Position numbers and translations under genes: made by a program
Shown here: positions 1-10,575 of the stretch, in pieces
Numbering within the stretch: position 1 is the stretch's first letter
Layout of the letters: every line of letters starts with the position of its first letter
The notes under the pieces: model-generated
The model's input: the letters and a program-made list of their open reading frames with translations, nothing else
Databases searched by the model: none
Told to the model about the DNA's origin: nothing
Source: Pelargonium tetragonum
Lineage: Eukaryota; Streptophyta; Magnoliopsida; Geraniales; Geraniaceae
Length of the DNA stretch: 64,000 nt
Assembly (NCBI GenBank): GCA_036897445.1
Contig: JAYMTL010000097.1
Location: forward strand, 1-64,000
Direction of reading: 5' to 3'

Positions 1-2
1 CT

Positions 3-75
3 TGCTCAGAAGTGGACTTGAACCACTGACCGAAGGATTTTCAGTCCAAAGCTCTACCAACTGAGCTATCTGAGC
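3..75 (-). tRNA. trnF: tRNA-Phe (anticodon GAA)
   Basis: A full cloverleaf reads on the minus strand. The acceptor GCTCAGA (75-69) pairs perfectly with TCTGAGC (10-4), and the discriminator is A at 3. The D-stem GCTC/GAGC (66-63, 54-51) is perfect, with D-loop AGTTGGTA. The anticodon loop CTGAAAA (44-38) carries GAA for phenylalanine. The variable loop is CGGTC, and the T-arm AGTGG-TTCAAGT-CCACT is perfect. CCA is not encoded, so it would be added after transcription. From memory, the 3' half is close to plant and green-algal mitochondrial tRNA-Phe and unlike nuclear tRNA-Phe. One oddity: the anticodon stem TTGGA/TCCTT has two U-U mismatches at its outer end (27-43 and 28-42), where relatives usually have AAGGA/TCCTT. 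It delivers Phe to organellar ribosomes if functional. Confidence 0.93.
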
Positions 76-2239
76 CTATCTATGATCTTAAGAACTAGAA
101 TTCCGTGTAGAGTAAATTCCAATTTCAAAAATCTTCTCAATTCTTTCTTAATTAAGTGATTCTAATGAAGAGAAGCTTTTCCGGCATGCTAACATGAGCA
201 TTTTCAGTACAAAAAGGGGATTTTATATCCTTGTCAGAGTCTAAGGTCATGCCGTTTAGGTACTATTCGATCCTGCCAGGTGCTCTACCGAAGTCTTTGG
301 TTTCTTCCTATAAAGATAAAGTTTAAGTTCGAGGATCCCTTTTTCTATACTCAACCGGAGCTAGAACCCTTACTTTAAAAGAGAGTCTTTCATTTCCGTA
401 TTTCTATGCTCGCTAAACTTACTTGGAGAATTTTAATACCGGGGTGACTAGCTATTTCATATAAAAAAGCTCCCTTAAAAATAGCGAGTCCTGCCTTTGC
501 CTTTTCTCTTTACCAGTGCAGAAGCTTCCCACACCTCTTTTAAATTCCGTAAATGTCAGTACAAAGATCTTTTGAAGTTAGATATCTACCGAAATCTTTA
601 TTACTAAGCCAGGATTTTTCTTTGATTGTAGCTTATATACCACCACCTTCTTGTAACTCTCATATCAGTAGCACAAGGGTTTTATAAACCTGTGAGCACC
701 CCTTTGGTTTTGGCTGTACTCCGATTGATTTTGTAAAATAGGAATTTACTGAGAACCTTGAAACAGTATCATTTAAGTTAAATTAAGAAAGTCTAAATGA
801 AGCTTATGCTTATCTAGTAACTCTAGACTCACACGAGAGTTACCACTAAGTTAGACCCGTGGAATATGAACAAGAGGGCTTGTTTCTAACCTAGAAACTT
901 TGACTTTGTTTTAAGATTGAAGCAAAATACAAAAAACCTCCCAATGAAGAAGACTTCAATTGCAGATAGATACCTCCGTAGTAAACTACTTCTCTTATTC
1001 TATTTCTACAGGCGATTTTCTATTTGTACGTAATTCTACACGAGTAGCTTTTAAGGGTTCTACGTTCTAAACTAAAAAGTGAAAGGATACTCTTAGGTTC
1101 AAATCCTATTTTAAGATTAGAGCTAAACTCAAAGCTCGCGTATAATTTTAAATACCAGGATCCCCTTGGAGTCTTCTGTTGTATTTGAGGAATCCTTTAG
1201 TTTCTTGCTACAGTCCGTACTAACCACCCCCAAGGATATTTCAACTTCGTAATCATTTTATTCAAGCACTCGGAAGTCCTATAGTGAGATCTAGCTCAAG
1301 AGATTCCGCAAGTCGTTTAATAATATGTACAAATTCAAAAAATCCTATAAGAGTCGAGTCAGGAAAATCTTGCATTGAATTCGGATCTTGACATGTAGGT
1401 TTGCTCGCAGCTAGAAGTGAAATAAAAAGTACGTATAGATTTCCTTTGCCTAGTCGTTAGTAAATCGAAGGTTTTCTTCTCAAAAGCATCTGATTAACTA
1501 TATCGCTATAGAACAAAGTATTTACTCTCCGCTATGCTACAAAAATGAATGACAGGAACGTGAAAAAGAACTAAATCGCTTGTTGAGAAAGCTCCTTATT
1601 TAGATTTTTTATGGTAAGAACCCGCAAATCAAATCTTGCGTGGATAAAAGGATTTTTACAAAAACTGCTCAAAGGCCCCTTTTCGTGAGCTTTAGTGTTG
1701 AGGGCATACCCTTACTAAAAATTTTAAAGAGTTTTGCAGAGCAATAAGTTTTACTAAATAGATAGGGGCACGTCAAAGAGTGCTTTAGCATTTTAATTAC
1801 CTGTAGAGAGTCCTAGAAAAGTTTTTATGATAAACATATAAGAAAAAGAGTATGTCGTCAGGGCAGGTTTATTGTAGAAAAGAAAGTCAAGCAAGGAAAT
1901 TGCTACCCGCCTGTCCAATAATCCGAGATTTGGCTTTACTCAAAAAGGCTCTAAGGTAAAACTCCTAGTTGCTAACGAAGGTTTTCAGTTTAGTACCATT
2001 TTACTGCACTTCAATTTGTGTTTTGACAACGGAGGAATTTGAAGTAATAAAGAATTTACAATTACCGTCTTTTTTTTAGCGAAGCTCTGGGTTTGACACT
2101 AACTAAAAGAAGAAAGATTATGTAGAAGTTTATACGAAGAATGTACTATATCATTTATCATTTTTGTTACATAAAATAAAATTTATTAGAGACACTCCGG
2201 ATCAAGAATAAATTTCAGAGAATAAGAATAATCAGAGCT

Positions 2240-2253
2240 CCCCCTTTCGGGGG
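2240..2253. repeat. GC-rich hairpin (5 bp, TTTC loop)
   Basis: CCCCC at 2240-2244 faces GGGGG at 2249-2253 across a TTTC loop, within otherwise AT-rich DNA. It could fold in RNA or DNA. There is no gene beside it for it to terminate, so its role is unknown. Confidence 0.6.
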
Positions 2254-2371
2254 GTTGAAACAATTATAAACTATCAATTATTCACCCAAGCTTTCAATTA
2301 CTTATGATATGATAAGAAATTGATAGAAAAGAAACCTTGGTATTCCTACGACCGTCATATTTTCTTCTTAA

Positions 2372-2385
2372 TTAAGATTAAGCGG
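2372..2385 (+). repeat. Shared 14-mer TTAAGATTAAGCGG, copy 1
   Basis: TTAAGATTAAGCGG recurs exactly at 17283-17296, with looser relatives near 26465 (CTTATTAAGCGGG) and 3796 (TTAATTAAGCG). Each follows a T-rich tract. Its meaning is unknown; a dispersed motif or a promoter-like site are both possible. Confidence 0.4.
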
Positions 2386-2545
2386 CTATCCGCATTTAAT
2401 ATTTCATTTAATAGGGAGGTACTTAATACTATAAGTGTCTAACAAAGTTTCCATAACTTATACAACTAGGGCTTTGAATCTCCAAGGGATCCTCTATTTC
2501 GTGTCCAAAAATTTGACTTTTAGAGAAAACCACAAAAGAAAATAG

Positions 2546-2560
2546 ATATATATATATATA
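2546..2560. repeat. (AT)n microsatellite
   Basis: A perfect run of alternating A and T, about seven and a half units long. Confidence 0.9.
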
Positions 2561-2897
2561 AATTTTCAAGGCCTTACTCACGACAATAGTAATAAAACAC
2601 CTGATAGAGATGCTTTTTAAGTAATAATACTAGAGTAAGTTTTTGGGTCCCGCCACAAGTTCAATATAAATCTTTCAGTTACAAGCAAGGGCTCCTTCTT
2701 ATATATTAAGTTCAGAATTCCAGCCGAGTCGTTTCCACTGAGTCTCGACGGAGTTTACTGAGCCACCGGTTCTTGTAGAAACTTATTGGGTTTCCTGTTA
2801 TATGTAGAATGCCTTTCGAGCCTCTTCATTTATTATCCCAGAAGTTTCTAGGATAAAGAACACTTGGTTAAGAAAAGCACTAATTATAGTTACTAAA

Positions 2898-3284
2898 TTG
2901 AGGAGAAGTCAAAACCTCCTTACTCTAAGAAGCTTTATCCTAGGAAAAGACTTACAGAGTAAAAACCACTTTTTTGCTTGTACTCCTGAACTCGAAAAAA
3001 TTACCTTACAACTCAAGACGAAATTTTATAAAGATTTATACGCGGATAAGCTCTTTAGAGTGCCAATATCTCGTAAACAAAAAGGGAATTCCGTGCTATA
3101 CTATATATTAAGCGTACTTACTACTTTCTTTTTCAAGCTATTTATTCAGAAAAGCAAAGGGGGTCTTAAATTTACAAGTATTCAAACCAAGTTTAGGGCA
3201 GAACTCAAAATAACTTATATGGAGCTCCTCTCAGCATTAAACCTAGAAAAAAAAGAAGCAAAAAAGTATATAACTAAAGAGTAA
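2898..3284 (+). CDS. Hypothetical open frame, 128 residues, unrecognised
   Basis: This is part of the longest uninterrupted frame I found in the window: codons are open from 2808 to the stop at 3282-3284 (158 codons). There is no ATG until residue 108 of the form starting at TTG 2898, so translation would need TTG or another non-standard start. The protein is Lys/Leu/Phe-rich and basic. It has a hydrophobic patch around residues 67-83 (VLYYILSVLTTFFFKLF) that could be one membrane segment, and a charged C-terminus ending KKEAKKYITKE. I recognise no family motif, and no ribosome binding site or neighbouring gene supports it. A chance open stretch of this length is uncommon but possible at this base composition (my rough estimate is under 0.1 expected in the window). 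Confidence 0.2.
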   Translation: MRRSQNLLTLRSFILGKDLQSKNHFFACTPELEKITLQLKTKFYKDLYADKLFRVPISRKQKGNSVLYYILSVLTTFFFKLFIQKSKGGLKFTSIQTKFRAELKITYMELLSALNLEKKEAKKYITKE

Positions 3285-5220
3285 GAATCTCTACACGAAA
3301 TGGCGGAAATTTCTTGTAAATTCTAGGCCTTTTTTTACTTAAATGGCTACCTTAAACCGGAGATTCGACGTCCGAGGTATTTACTGAATAAGATTCAGCG
3401 CTATAAACTCAGAGCACCCACACACTGAGAGCATTATCCTTGTAATTTGTATATATATACTAAAGCCCCCTTTTTATAAATTAAGCTACGCCAGGAAAAT
3501 AGCAAGACTTTTTGCAAGAACTCCTGCTGGAATTTGTAAGTACTAAGGAAGAAAATATTAGAGATTTTTTTTACTTACGCTTTAGATTTTGTGGTTTCTT
3601 TTCTACTTAACTTAGGAGTCCTCCATTTTCGTGAAGTGTTACCTCCTTTATTTCAAATCTACTGGATTAAAGCTAACTCTTTTTTTTTAAGACTGCGACT
3701 CTATTTGTCTGTTTTCTCCTTTTAGTTATAAAAGCAGGGCCCCAACTATTATTTAGACTGAACGCTGTTATAGTTATTTGAATTTGATATTCTTTTTAAT
3801 TAAGCGAGTTTTTTATTTGACCCTAGTAGATTCTCGAAATGAAGAAAAAAATAGTACGTTAATGCGGCTCTTGGGTATAAGCCTCGATAGAATGCTTTTT
3901 CTTTTTAGTGAAAGACTTTTTAAATAAGTAGGAAGTAAGTGTCCCGCAGGTAGACCCTTTGACTTTGGTTGGTAAGGAATCCTTCTTATTTTATTAGGAT
4001 AGGAGCCGGCCCCGAAGTTATAGTGTAACAGGACCCCTTTGGCCCGGATTAATGCTAAGAAGTATCCGCCTTTGTATAACTAAAAGTAGGAACTCTGTAA
4101 TAATTATAATAGTATATAAAATGGATTTTTTCTGGATATATCATTAAAGAATTCAAATTACACTAGACAGGGCTCGAATAGTTTTTACGAAGCACTTACT
4201 ATATTCTCGCTGCCCCCTTAAAAAAAGACTCCTAAACTAAAGAGTTTCTGAAGCTGGGAAAAACCCCTTAAAAATTGACTTATTAACTTAACTGGATCCG
4301 GAACCCTTACCTCTTTGAGTATCCCCAAAACTTTTCTTTAGAGTTATCTTACTTATATAACTTGAATCTGAAAGGAAAACCCGGAAAAACAAGAGCAACT
4401 AAAACCTTAGATCACTTGAATGCTTTTAACCAGAATACATAAACACAGAACACAAATCAGAAGGACTCCCTGGGCTTTCCTCTTTATAATCTTGCTGAGA
4501 ACTGTCTTAGTATTAGATAAAGTTTAGGTTTAGTAAGTAAGGATAATTACTCTTGTCTAAAGTTCTTACTTTAGAGAGGTGAAAGCTTTAAATGAAAGTA
4601 TAAGAGATCCGTGTTGTACTTTAGCATAGCTAGAATCTTTACATTTCAATTCCTCTACCTTAAATTGGCTTATAAAGAAAAGGAAACTACCTATACCTCA
4701 GACTTTTTATGTACTTTATTTATCTTTGTACCACTCCTCGCATTTATCTTTCAAAGTATCCTAACTTTAAAAAGTAAGCAAGGCTTAATCTTCTATTCCC
4801 TAAACATATAAAACCAGAGTACATTAAAACGGGAATACACAAGTTCTAATTCCATAAGGATTGACTTGACTTACTACTCGTAAGACCTTCTCACTCAGTG
4901 GTATCCTGTCTGATTCTTAACTAGCCTAGAAGATATATCTTATGGAACTTAGTTTTATTAGCCTGGGTTTTCTTACCAGCAACTTGGGTTTCTAAAAGGG
5001 AACTCTTTAAACTAGCAATTCCTCCCTATAAAACCTGAAATGAGAGTGACTATTAACTAGGACTCTTCTAAAGAAACCCTTATAGCCACACCAAATCCCT
5101 TGCTTCTCTCGATAGTATACCCTTCTTAGAACTTCTCAGCTATAAGCAGGACTTAGAATCCCCTAAAATCCTGTAAATACTTCTAAGACTTTGAAGTACC
5201 GAAAACACCCGTACTGAAGT
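3285..5220. other. Gene-free AT-rich spacer
   Basis: No supported gene. It contains the same GC-rich near-palindromes (such as AAGGAATCCTTC near 3967 and GGATCC near 4293) and short chance reading frames only. The hydrophobic 66-codon frame at 4611-4811 opens at TTG and has no recognisable motif. Confidence 0.55.
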
Positions 5221-5286
5221 CCAAAAGCCTAATTGTTAAGGCACTTAACTCATATCTGGCTGTATTACCAACTTCGTGAATTCCTT
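5219..5286 (+). pseudogene. tRNA-like relic, Ile(CAU)/Met-type
   Basis: A perfect D-arm GCCT-AATTGTTA-AGGC (5227-5242) is followed after one base by an anticodon loop CTCATAT (5249-5255) carrying CAT. The order and wording resemble organellar tRNA-Ile(CAU) (GGTTAAAGC followed by AACTCATAA). The anticodon stem CTTAA/CTGGC keeps only one Watson-Crick and two wobble pairs. TTCG at 5273 sits near where the T-loop should be, but the T-stem and acceptor do not pair. It is best read as a decayed copy; chance resemblance is possible. Confidence 0.32.
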
Positions 5287-5560
5287 TTTTTGCTGTAATA
5301 CCCAAGGATTCCTTATACTTTCCCCGGGTCTCGTTGTAAGTGAGATACATAAGATTAAGAAAGAAAACCTTAACTATTTACTTAATGTCCAAATCTCCTT
5401 TAGATTTGCAACTGAGAATCCCCTTTGTCAACTAGATTCCTTGCAGAACCTACAGAAGTCTCTATATCCTAAAAAGACTCTAACCTTGAGCCTGTAGCAG
5501 AAAAACACACTCTTTAGTTTCTCTTTTATGCCCTAAACATGCATAACCAGAGAATTGCTT
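5287..5560. other. Spacer with no supported feature
   Basis: A 73-codon frame at 5276-5497 opens only at a non-ATG codon and overlaps the tRNA-like relic. I see no motif in it and treat it as chance. Confidence 0.5.
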
Positions 5561-6010
5561 TTTCTTTTGTATTACCTTATTTAAGAAATACCTATAATAG
5601 CTTGACTCAGAGCTAAACCCAGCCTTATATTCCTAGCTGTACCCCATAAACCCAGAAAAAATCTTGACTTCTTTGGCTACTATTACTGACTTCTTCTTAC
5701 CGTAGCCCAGAGCTATTCTCTTACTCTGTATATCCTGTACAGCCTTCTAAACAAATCTTATAAGCTGCTATACCTAGCTTATAGCCTGTCTTACGGGGCT
5801 TGGAGCTATTCCGCCTATTGAAGCGGTATTCTTAATTATAGTCATTGTTAAAAGAAGTTTTTACCTATTATTAGTATAGTATTTCGTACAGTAGCTAGCA
5901 CTTATTCTATTATCTATAAGCCTCTTATTATATCTTATAGTAGTTCTCAATAGCATTAGGTAAGTACCTAAGGCAAGATTTATCTTGTTATCTGCTTTTA
6001 TCGTTAAGGA
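5560..6010 (-). repeat. Repeat island 1 (family B, minus orientation)
   Basis: A T- and C-rich stretch contains several variants of the family B core read on the minus strand: CAGAGCTATTC near 5713, TATACCTAGCTTATAG near 5778 and TTGGAGCTATTCC near 5801. It ends near a short palindrome AGGTAAGTACCT at about 5970. The wording matches islands 3, 4, 6 and 8. It is strongly degenerate with no open frame. It is probably a decayed copy of the dispersed element. Confidence 0.4.
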
Positions 6011-6589
6011 GTAGAGTTTTAAGTACATAGAAAGAGTCCTTAGTTAAAGCTGAAACAGAAATATCCTTACATTTTTGTTCTTTGTTAACCAGACAGACCC
6101 CTTAATGTTAATGAGTTAGGAACATGCAAACAAATAAAAGCTACCTTCAATTACAAATATCCTCTAAAAGTATATAAACCTAACTCTATTATCATTAACC
6201 ACTAAAAAGACTTAAGGAAAAACCTTTTGAAATGTTAGCATTAGCATAAAAGTAAAGACTTTCAAATTTCTAGCTTAAACTCTTACACCTAAATTCTGCA
6301 AAATCCCTCCGCCTGGAGCTTTGTATCTTGATAGCTTTATCTTCTTCTTAACCCCCACTACACAAGCACCTATAGAAGTAGAAGGATACCTTTTACAAAA
6401 GTCTAGCCCTTGTAACTCATGCATTCCTCCCATCCTAGGTTGGGATTCCTTAGACTTGACTCAGTGGAGCTAATGTAGCTTGTGGAATAAAATATAGCAA
6501 GTCAAGTATAGAAGAAATTTCTTACTATAAATTTAATTAGTATAAGCTTTTTGAAAGTTATAGTTCTTAGTTTTTATAGTTATCTTGTA

Positions 6590-7210
6590 TAAAAGATTCT
6601 CTTTATTATATTATACCCTATTCGTTATAGATAAGTAATAGTGGCTTTAGTTGTTTAAGGTTAAAGCTCTCTTTAAGTTGTTCTTACTGTAAAGTAAAGA
6701 GGTGTTACCCTTATAGGTAATAGAAATTTCTTCTTCCTGGCTGAAACGGTACCGGCACAGGGGTAACGCAGGATCATATTAGTATAGCGAAACCCCTACA
6801 TACACCTATAGGAAAAAGATTTTCACTTAAACTTCTCCGGATCTCTAACAGGCCTGTCAAACTCTTATTCAGAGCTAAGCTGATTGCTTTCTTATTAGTC
6901 TTTAGTCTTCCGTAGCACTTTCTTATGAGCCCCTCTTTTTTGCAACTTATTCCCTCTTGCTTGCTGGAATACTTTAACTTCCTGTTCCTTTTTAAACAGT
7001 TAGACTTCGGATCCTTCCTTTTTTTGATAATAGCTATAGCTGGTAAGTGCACGCAGGATATCCCTAGAGTAGTGTATTACATAACTATGTAAAAGTTTCC
7101 TTTGTAGTAAAGTGCATTTTTACTTAGTTAGCTGTTGTATTCCCTATCTTGCTTGTAAGGAGTTAGAGTTCTATTACCTATTAGTATTAGTACTATTATT
7201 CGTTTAAAAT
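6590..7210. repeat. Repeat island 2 (degenerate A and B elements)
   Basis: The stretch carries family B-like wording on the minus strand (GTCTTCCGTAGCAC near 6905, GAGCCCCTC near 6925) and a family A-like site CTATTACCTATTAGTATTAGTA at about 7165-7188, which matches GCATTACCTCTTAGTATTAGTA at 13484-13505. A 92-residue frame on the minus strand (6774-7052) opens at ATG and is Lys/Arg-rich. Its middle reads KYSSK, as family B frames do, so it is likelier to be part of the repeat than a separate gene. No protein family is recognised. Confidence 0.4.
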
Positions 7211-7900
7211 CTTCTTTTTTTTAATTGTCTAGTGAAAACTCCGGAGTACCCAGAAGGTTCGAAGTATAGGCATGAGGAAGTCAAAGTCCTAGTTGTTTAT
7301 ACCCTCATTGTGCTATGGGGTTTCTCGCTATGGAGGGGACGTGCCTTAGGGAGGTAGGATAGTATCTTCGTTGTTAAGCTGTATTACGATTTCTTTATCT
7401 TTTATTGGAAAATCTTTATTTAAGTGCTTTAGGTTTACTTGCTTCTTTACCAAGTTTAGCGTAAAAGATCATAAGGCAATAAATCCTGGTGTCAGTTTCA
7501 AAGGGGGTTATAAAAACGCATTCAATCGAACGTAAGGGTCTCAATGTACAAACCAGGTACACCCGGCTTGCATTTTAGTAGCTGTGTTAAGCCTGGCTTT
7601 TTAACCGAGAAATTCTAAATAAAGTTTTTGCCGGGGGTTAGAATGGAACTAAAGAGAAACTTTATAATCACCGTTAGAGATTTTTTCAATTTAGTTAGGG
7701 ATCCTAAACTTTTAAAGTAAGACGTAAGACAATCGGGTCTAGGTAGGGCCGGGGATACGAGCTACGATATTTTAAGGCATTAAGGGAAGTTTTGTATGTT
7801 TTCTTTTTATAAAGAGGGCCTTGTCCCTTACCTCCAGATCAAGTTAACGAAGAACTCCCAAAAAGTCTAGATCAAGAATAACAAGCATATACTTTACCCG
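7211..7900. other. Gene-free AT-rich spacer
   Basis: Background texture with GC-rich near-palindromes (GGGATCCTA near 7690). I see no gene, RNA or repeat of note. Confidence 0.55.
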
Positions 7901-8436
7901 TGTAAGATGGACTAGCGCTGCTACAAACAAAAAATGGGCTCTATGAGGAACACTTATTCTTTGCTTTGACTTAGACTTGTTTTTTATTACTCCGTATCTG
8001 CACACCTATCCTACGAGCTAGACCTATATTCCCTGTCTTAGGAGTCTTCTTACCGTAGCTCTTGTTCCCCTTGACTTATTAGTGTAGCTACTGTATTCTT
8101 GTAAGGAGACCCCTTTCTAAATAACTAGAAACTGAAATTAACAAGCAATTCGAAAAGCCCTAACAAGGAAACTCTTAAGGAACAAGCCGCAGGTAAGATA
8201 CAAAGAGTTATCTCCCAGCTATGAATAAGAAAGCACGTAAGTCTAAGTCAATAGCTCATAAAGAAAGAAGTACAATCTAATACTATAACCCATTGCCCGC
8301 ACCTCACTATACTAATAAAGTAGTAACTAGTACAATAAGTAACTAATGCATATATAATACTATAATTATTAGTACAAGACTCTATACTCTATATAAGCAA
8401 GCGTACCTCTATATATAATACATAACAAGCTAACTA

Positions 8437-8466
8437 AAACAGGAGGTAATGCAATTAAACAACTAT
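8437..8466 (-). repeat. Family A repeat, short copy
   Basis: Read on the minus strand, TAGTTGTTTAATTGCATTAC continues with CTCCTG. The same wording recurs on the plus strand at 13471-13495, an exact match of about 23 bases, and more loosely on the minus strand at 44480-44500. Confidence 0.6.
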
Positions 8467-8635
8467 AACAATTAAAAGTAAGAAACTATAATACAAGATA
8501 AGAATAGGGTAAGCGATTAAGAACAGTAAGACAGTAACAACATAAGAATAACTAATTAAGAATACACAGAATACATTAACTACTATAACTACAGGAATCT
8601 AGCTACTAAGGAAGAACCATAAATAGCAACAGTAC

Positions 8636-8692
8636 AATCTATATAGCTCTAACTCTAAGACAGAAGACAAAGCAACAGGAACAAGTAAGTTA
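8636..8692 (+). repeat. Family B repeat copy
   Basis: TATAGCTCTAACTCTAAGAC followed by AGAAGACAAAGC. In one frame it reads YSSNSKTEDK, the Ser/Lys/Glu wording shared with copies at 9421 (plus strand) and at 13250 and 44330 (minus strand). Confidence 0.5.
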
Positions 8693-8816
8693 TAAAACAA
8701 AGAAGACACAAGTCTAAATCAATCAAGGAAAGATAGGTCAAAAGAAGAAAGAAGTTGCTGTTGAAGAAGCGGGTGTCCTTGTGTATCCATATGTACTTAT
8801 TAAGACTAAATACTAT

Positions 8817-8856
8817 ATTAATTACATTACCTCCGCTAAACGCTACCGTCGGGAAT
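8817..8856 (+). repeat. Family A repeat copy
   Basis: TTAATTACATTACCTCCGCT continues with a diverged middle and then CCGTCGGGAA. The upstream 80 bases (GTGTCC...GTACTTATTAA...ACTA) also align with the flanks of the copies at 13690, 18055 and 21090. Confidence 0.6.
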
Positions 8857-9079
8857 AGAGACCTGCTCCTCTTCCCATTAAGTTAATAAAGTAGTAACAA
8901 GATCCCTTTTTACTGGAATATTGAATTTTAAAGTAATTGGGGTTATAGGTTATAAAAGGGTAGCAATTCTCATAGATTTTTTATAGTCTTTGATTCTTAA
9001 GAAAGTAAGTCATAAGAGGTTGGCGGTTATAACGTAAGTATGTATACTCATTATACTACAAGACAAAATCTTCCTCCGG

Positions 9080-9337
9080 ATGCCTCCAGTCGGGAACACT
9101 CTTAAAATACCCTATAAGGCTGCAGCCTCCCTTAACCAAAAGCTACACATTGAGGTAATAACCTTAACAAGCTATCTATTACTATTTATTAGAAACCAAC
9201 TAATAAAGACAAGGAATACTAATCTGAAAATAGTAAGTACAATAGCTACATTAGGCCCAGGCTGCAAGAGGAGTATTATAGCTCTGAGGAAAGAAATTTT
9301 AGGAGGACTAACAAAACTACCAAGGAATCTCTTATGA
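9080..9337 (+). CDS. Hypothetical 85-residue frame inside repeat island 3
   Basis: One of few frames in the window that opens at ATG. It starts inside the short family A copy (CCTCCGG-ATG-CCTCCAGTCGGG) and reads MPPVGNTLKIPYKAAAS. The middle is hydrophobic (TLTSYLLLFI, about residues 29-38) and the C-terminal half is basic. The same frame, after interruptions, continues downstream into the family B stretch at 9350-9475, whose wording is ESDEDSEERSSSYED. I do not recognise it. It may be the remains of the element's own coding region, now broken several times. Confidence 0.2.
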   Translation: MPPVGNTLKIPYKAAASLNQKLHIEVITLTSYLLLFIRNQLIKTRNTNLKIVSTIATLGPGCKRSIIALRKEILGGLTKLPRNLL

Positions 9338-9349
9338 GATTGTAGCTAG

Positions 9350-9475
9350 AGGTATTACAAAGAAAGCGACGAAGACTCAGAGGAGAGGTCTAGCAGCTAT
9401 GAAGACAGTTGTAGGTAAGAGTATAGCTCTAAAGAGAGGTCTAGATCGCAGGCATATGAAACAGGTTATAATGGG
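9350..9475 (+). repeat. Family B repeat, double copy with acidic Ser-rich frame
   Basis: Two family B units in tandem: GAGAGGTCTAGCAGC near 9382 and TATAGCTCTAAAGAGAGGTC at 9422-9441. The frame in phase reads ESDEDSEERSSSYED and then EYSSKERSRS, typical of a disordered, charged protein segment. The frame is interrupted. The same Ser/Lys/Glu/Arg phase is visible in copies on the minus strand at 13228-13335, 44318-44385, 55640-55690 and 62880-62945. Confidence 0.45.
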
Positions 9476-9520
9476 TAATAGGTAAGTCAGTAAGCAGATG
9501 TTGGTGGCTATAGGGATTGT

Positions 9521-10575
9521 TTTTCAAGAAAAACCCTTAAAGATAAACATAAGTGCTTACATTTTAGGATTATTAAATTTTATATTAGTGATTTCCTTGC
9601 TTTTTAATAAAGGATACTCTTGACTTAGTCCTGGATACTTATAACTGATTACGGCCAGGGGTTCTTGGCAAAGTTCAAAACAAGGGGTTCGGCTGTATAA
9701 TGACCCCGCTGCCTTAATGGATAACCTATAAAAGTTTAGAATAGTTATAAAATAAAAAGAATATTGAATCCCTAGTTACAGAAAATAAGGGCTCTCAACA
9801 ATTAGACTTTACTATATTAAGTACATAACAGAAAAATAGGGGGCTCTGTGAACTACTAATAGATATAGAGTAAGACTTTTTTATTTACAGTATTTCCGTA
9901 GTCAGTAGTAATAGAAACCTCTTAACCAAGACTAAGTAAAGGAAATCTTTCTTATAAAGGTTCTTAAATTTCCCCGAGAACTCTTTAAATTAGATACACC
10001 AAGAATACTTTAAGAAGAAGCTTTTTATAATATAAAGTGCCGCTTGGTTGTTTTAAAAAGTAGAAACCCAAAAAGGAGACTTTTCTTAACCGGAATTGAG
10101 GGAATTCCTACTTATACTTATATATGCCAACCAGAATCTTATACTTTGTGTTACCCATGAGCCTAAGAAAACGAGGCTTATCTAGATACCCCTTATTTTA
10201 TAGAAATGAAATCTTAACTTTAAAAAGAAAACCTAAGTTACTTTTTATTTTAATAAGACTTATTTATAATATTCTGAAAGGGGTTTAGAAAAATTCCTAT
10301 CTATACACGAATCTACAATTACAGATTAAAACGAAAGTTTAAGGCCCCGGTTATACCACGCGAATTGTTAAACAAGACGAACTTCGGTTTGCTTTCCAAA
10401 TACAAAAATTTATATTATTAAAGATAAGGGAGTCCCTAAGTTCTTGCGGAATTTTATAAATTCTTAAAAACTTAAAAGTAGGGTTTTTAGCTTCTGCACA
10501 TAATCTAATTAGAGGGTTCTTTACAAAAACAGGCTCTAAATATCCGAGACTGGTTAAAGCGGAAAGTCGTGTTTA
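9521..10575. other. Gene-free AT-rich spacer
   Basis: No gene or RNA seen. Background texture only. Confidence 0.55.

Larger units (their letters stand above)
76..2807. other. Gene-free AT-rich spacer
   Basis: I see no gene, tRNA or recognisable promoter here. The stretch holds many short GC-rich near-palindromes (for example GGATCC near 345, 1149 and 2478), a strong GC hairpin at 2240-2253, and an (AT)n run at 2546-2560. A T-arm-like sequence (TTAGG-TTCAAAT-CCTAT, about 1091-1107, plus strand) has four of five stem pairs, but no acceptor stem or anticodon loop could be fitted around it. GGTAGAGCACC on the minus strand near 286-296 resembles a D-arm but stands alone. Confidence 0.6.
7900..9520. 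repeat. Repeat island 3 (largest, mirror-arranged A/B element)
   Basis: The best-preserved island. Family B reads on the minus strand at about 8016-8075 (GAGCTAGACCT) and on the plus strand at 8636-8692 (TATAGCTCTAACTCTAAGAC) and 9268-9460. Family A lies between: minus strand at 8437-8466, plus strand at 8817-8856, and a short form at 9073-9095. The left end is pyrimidine-rich and the middle and right are A-rich. A tract of TACTATAA/TAGTAACTAA-like words (8280-8420) also recurs near 44750-44880. No long frame survives. The inverted flanking copies suggest a fold-back or inverted-repeat element; its type is unknown and I see no transposase, polymerase or capsid motif. Confidence 0.5.

Noticed and set aside
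280-300. D-arm-like GGTAGAGCACC on the minus strand
   Set aside because: No anticodon arm or T-arm at the right distance.
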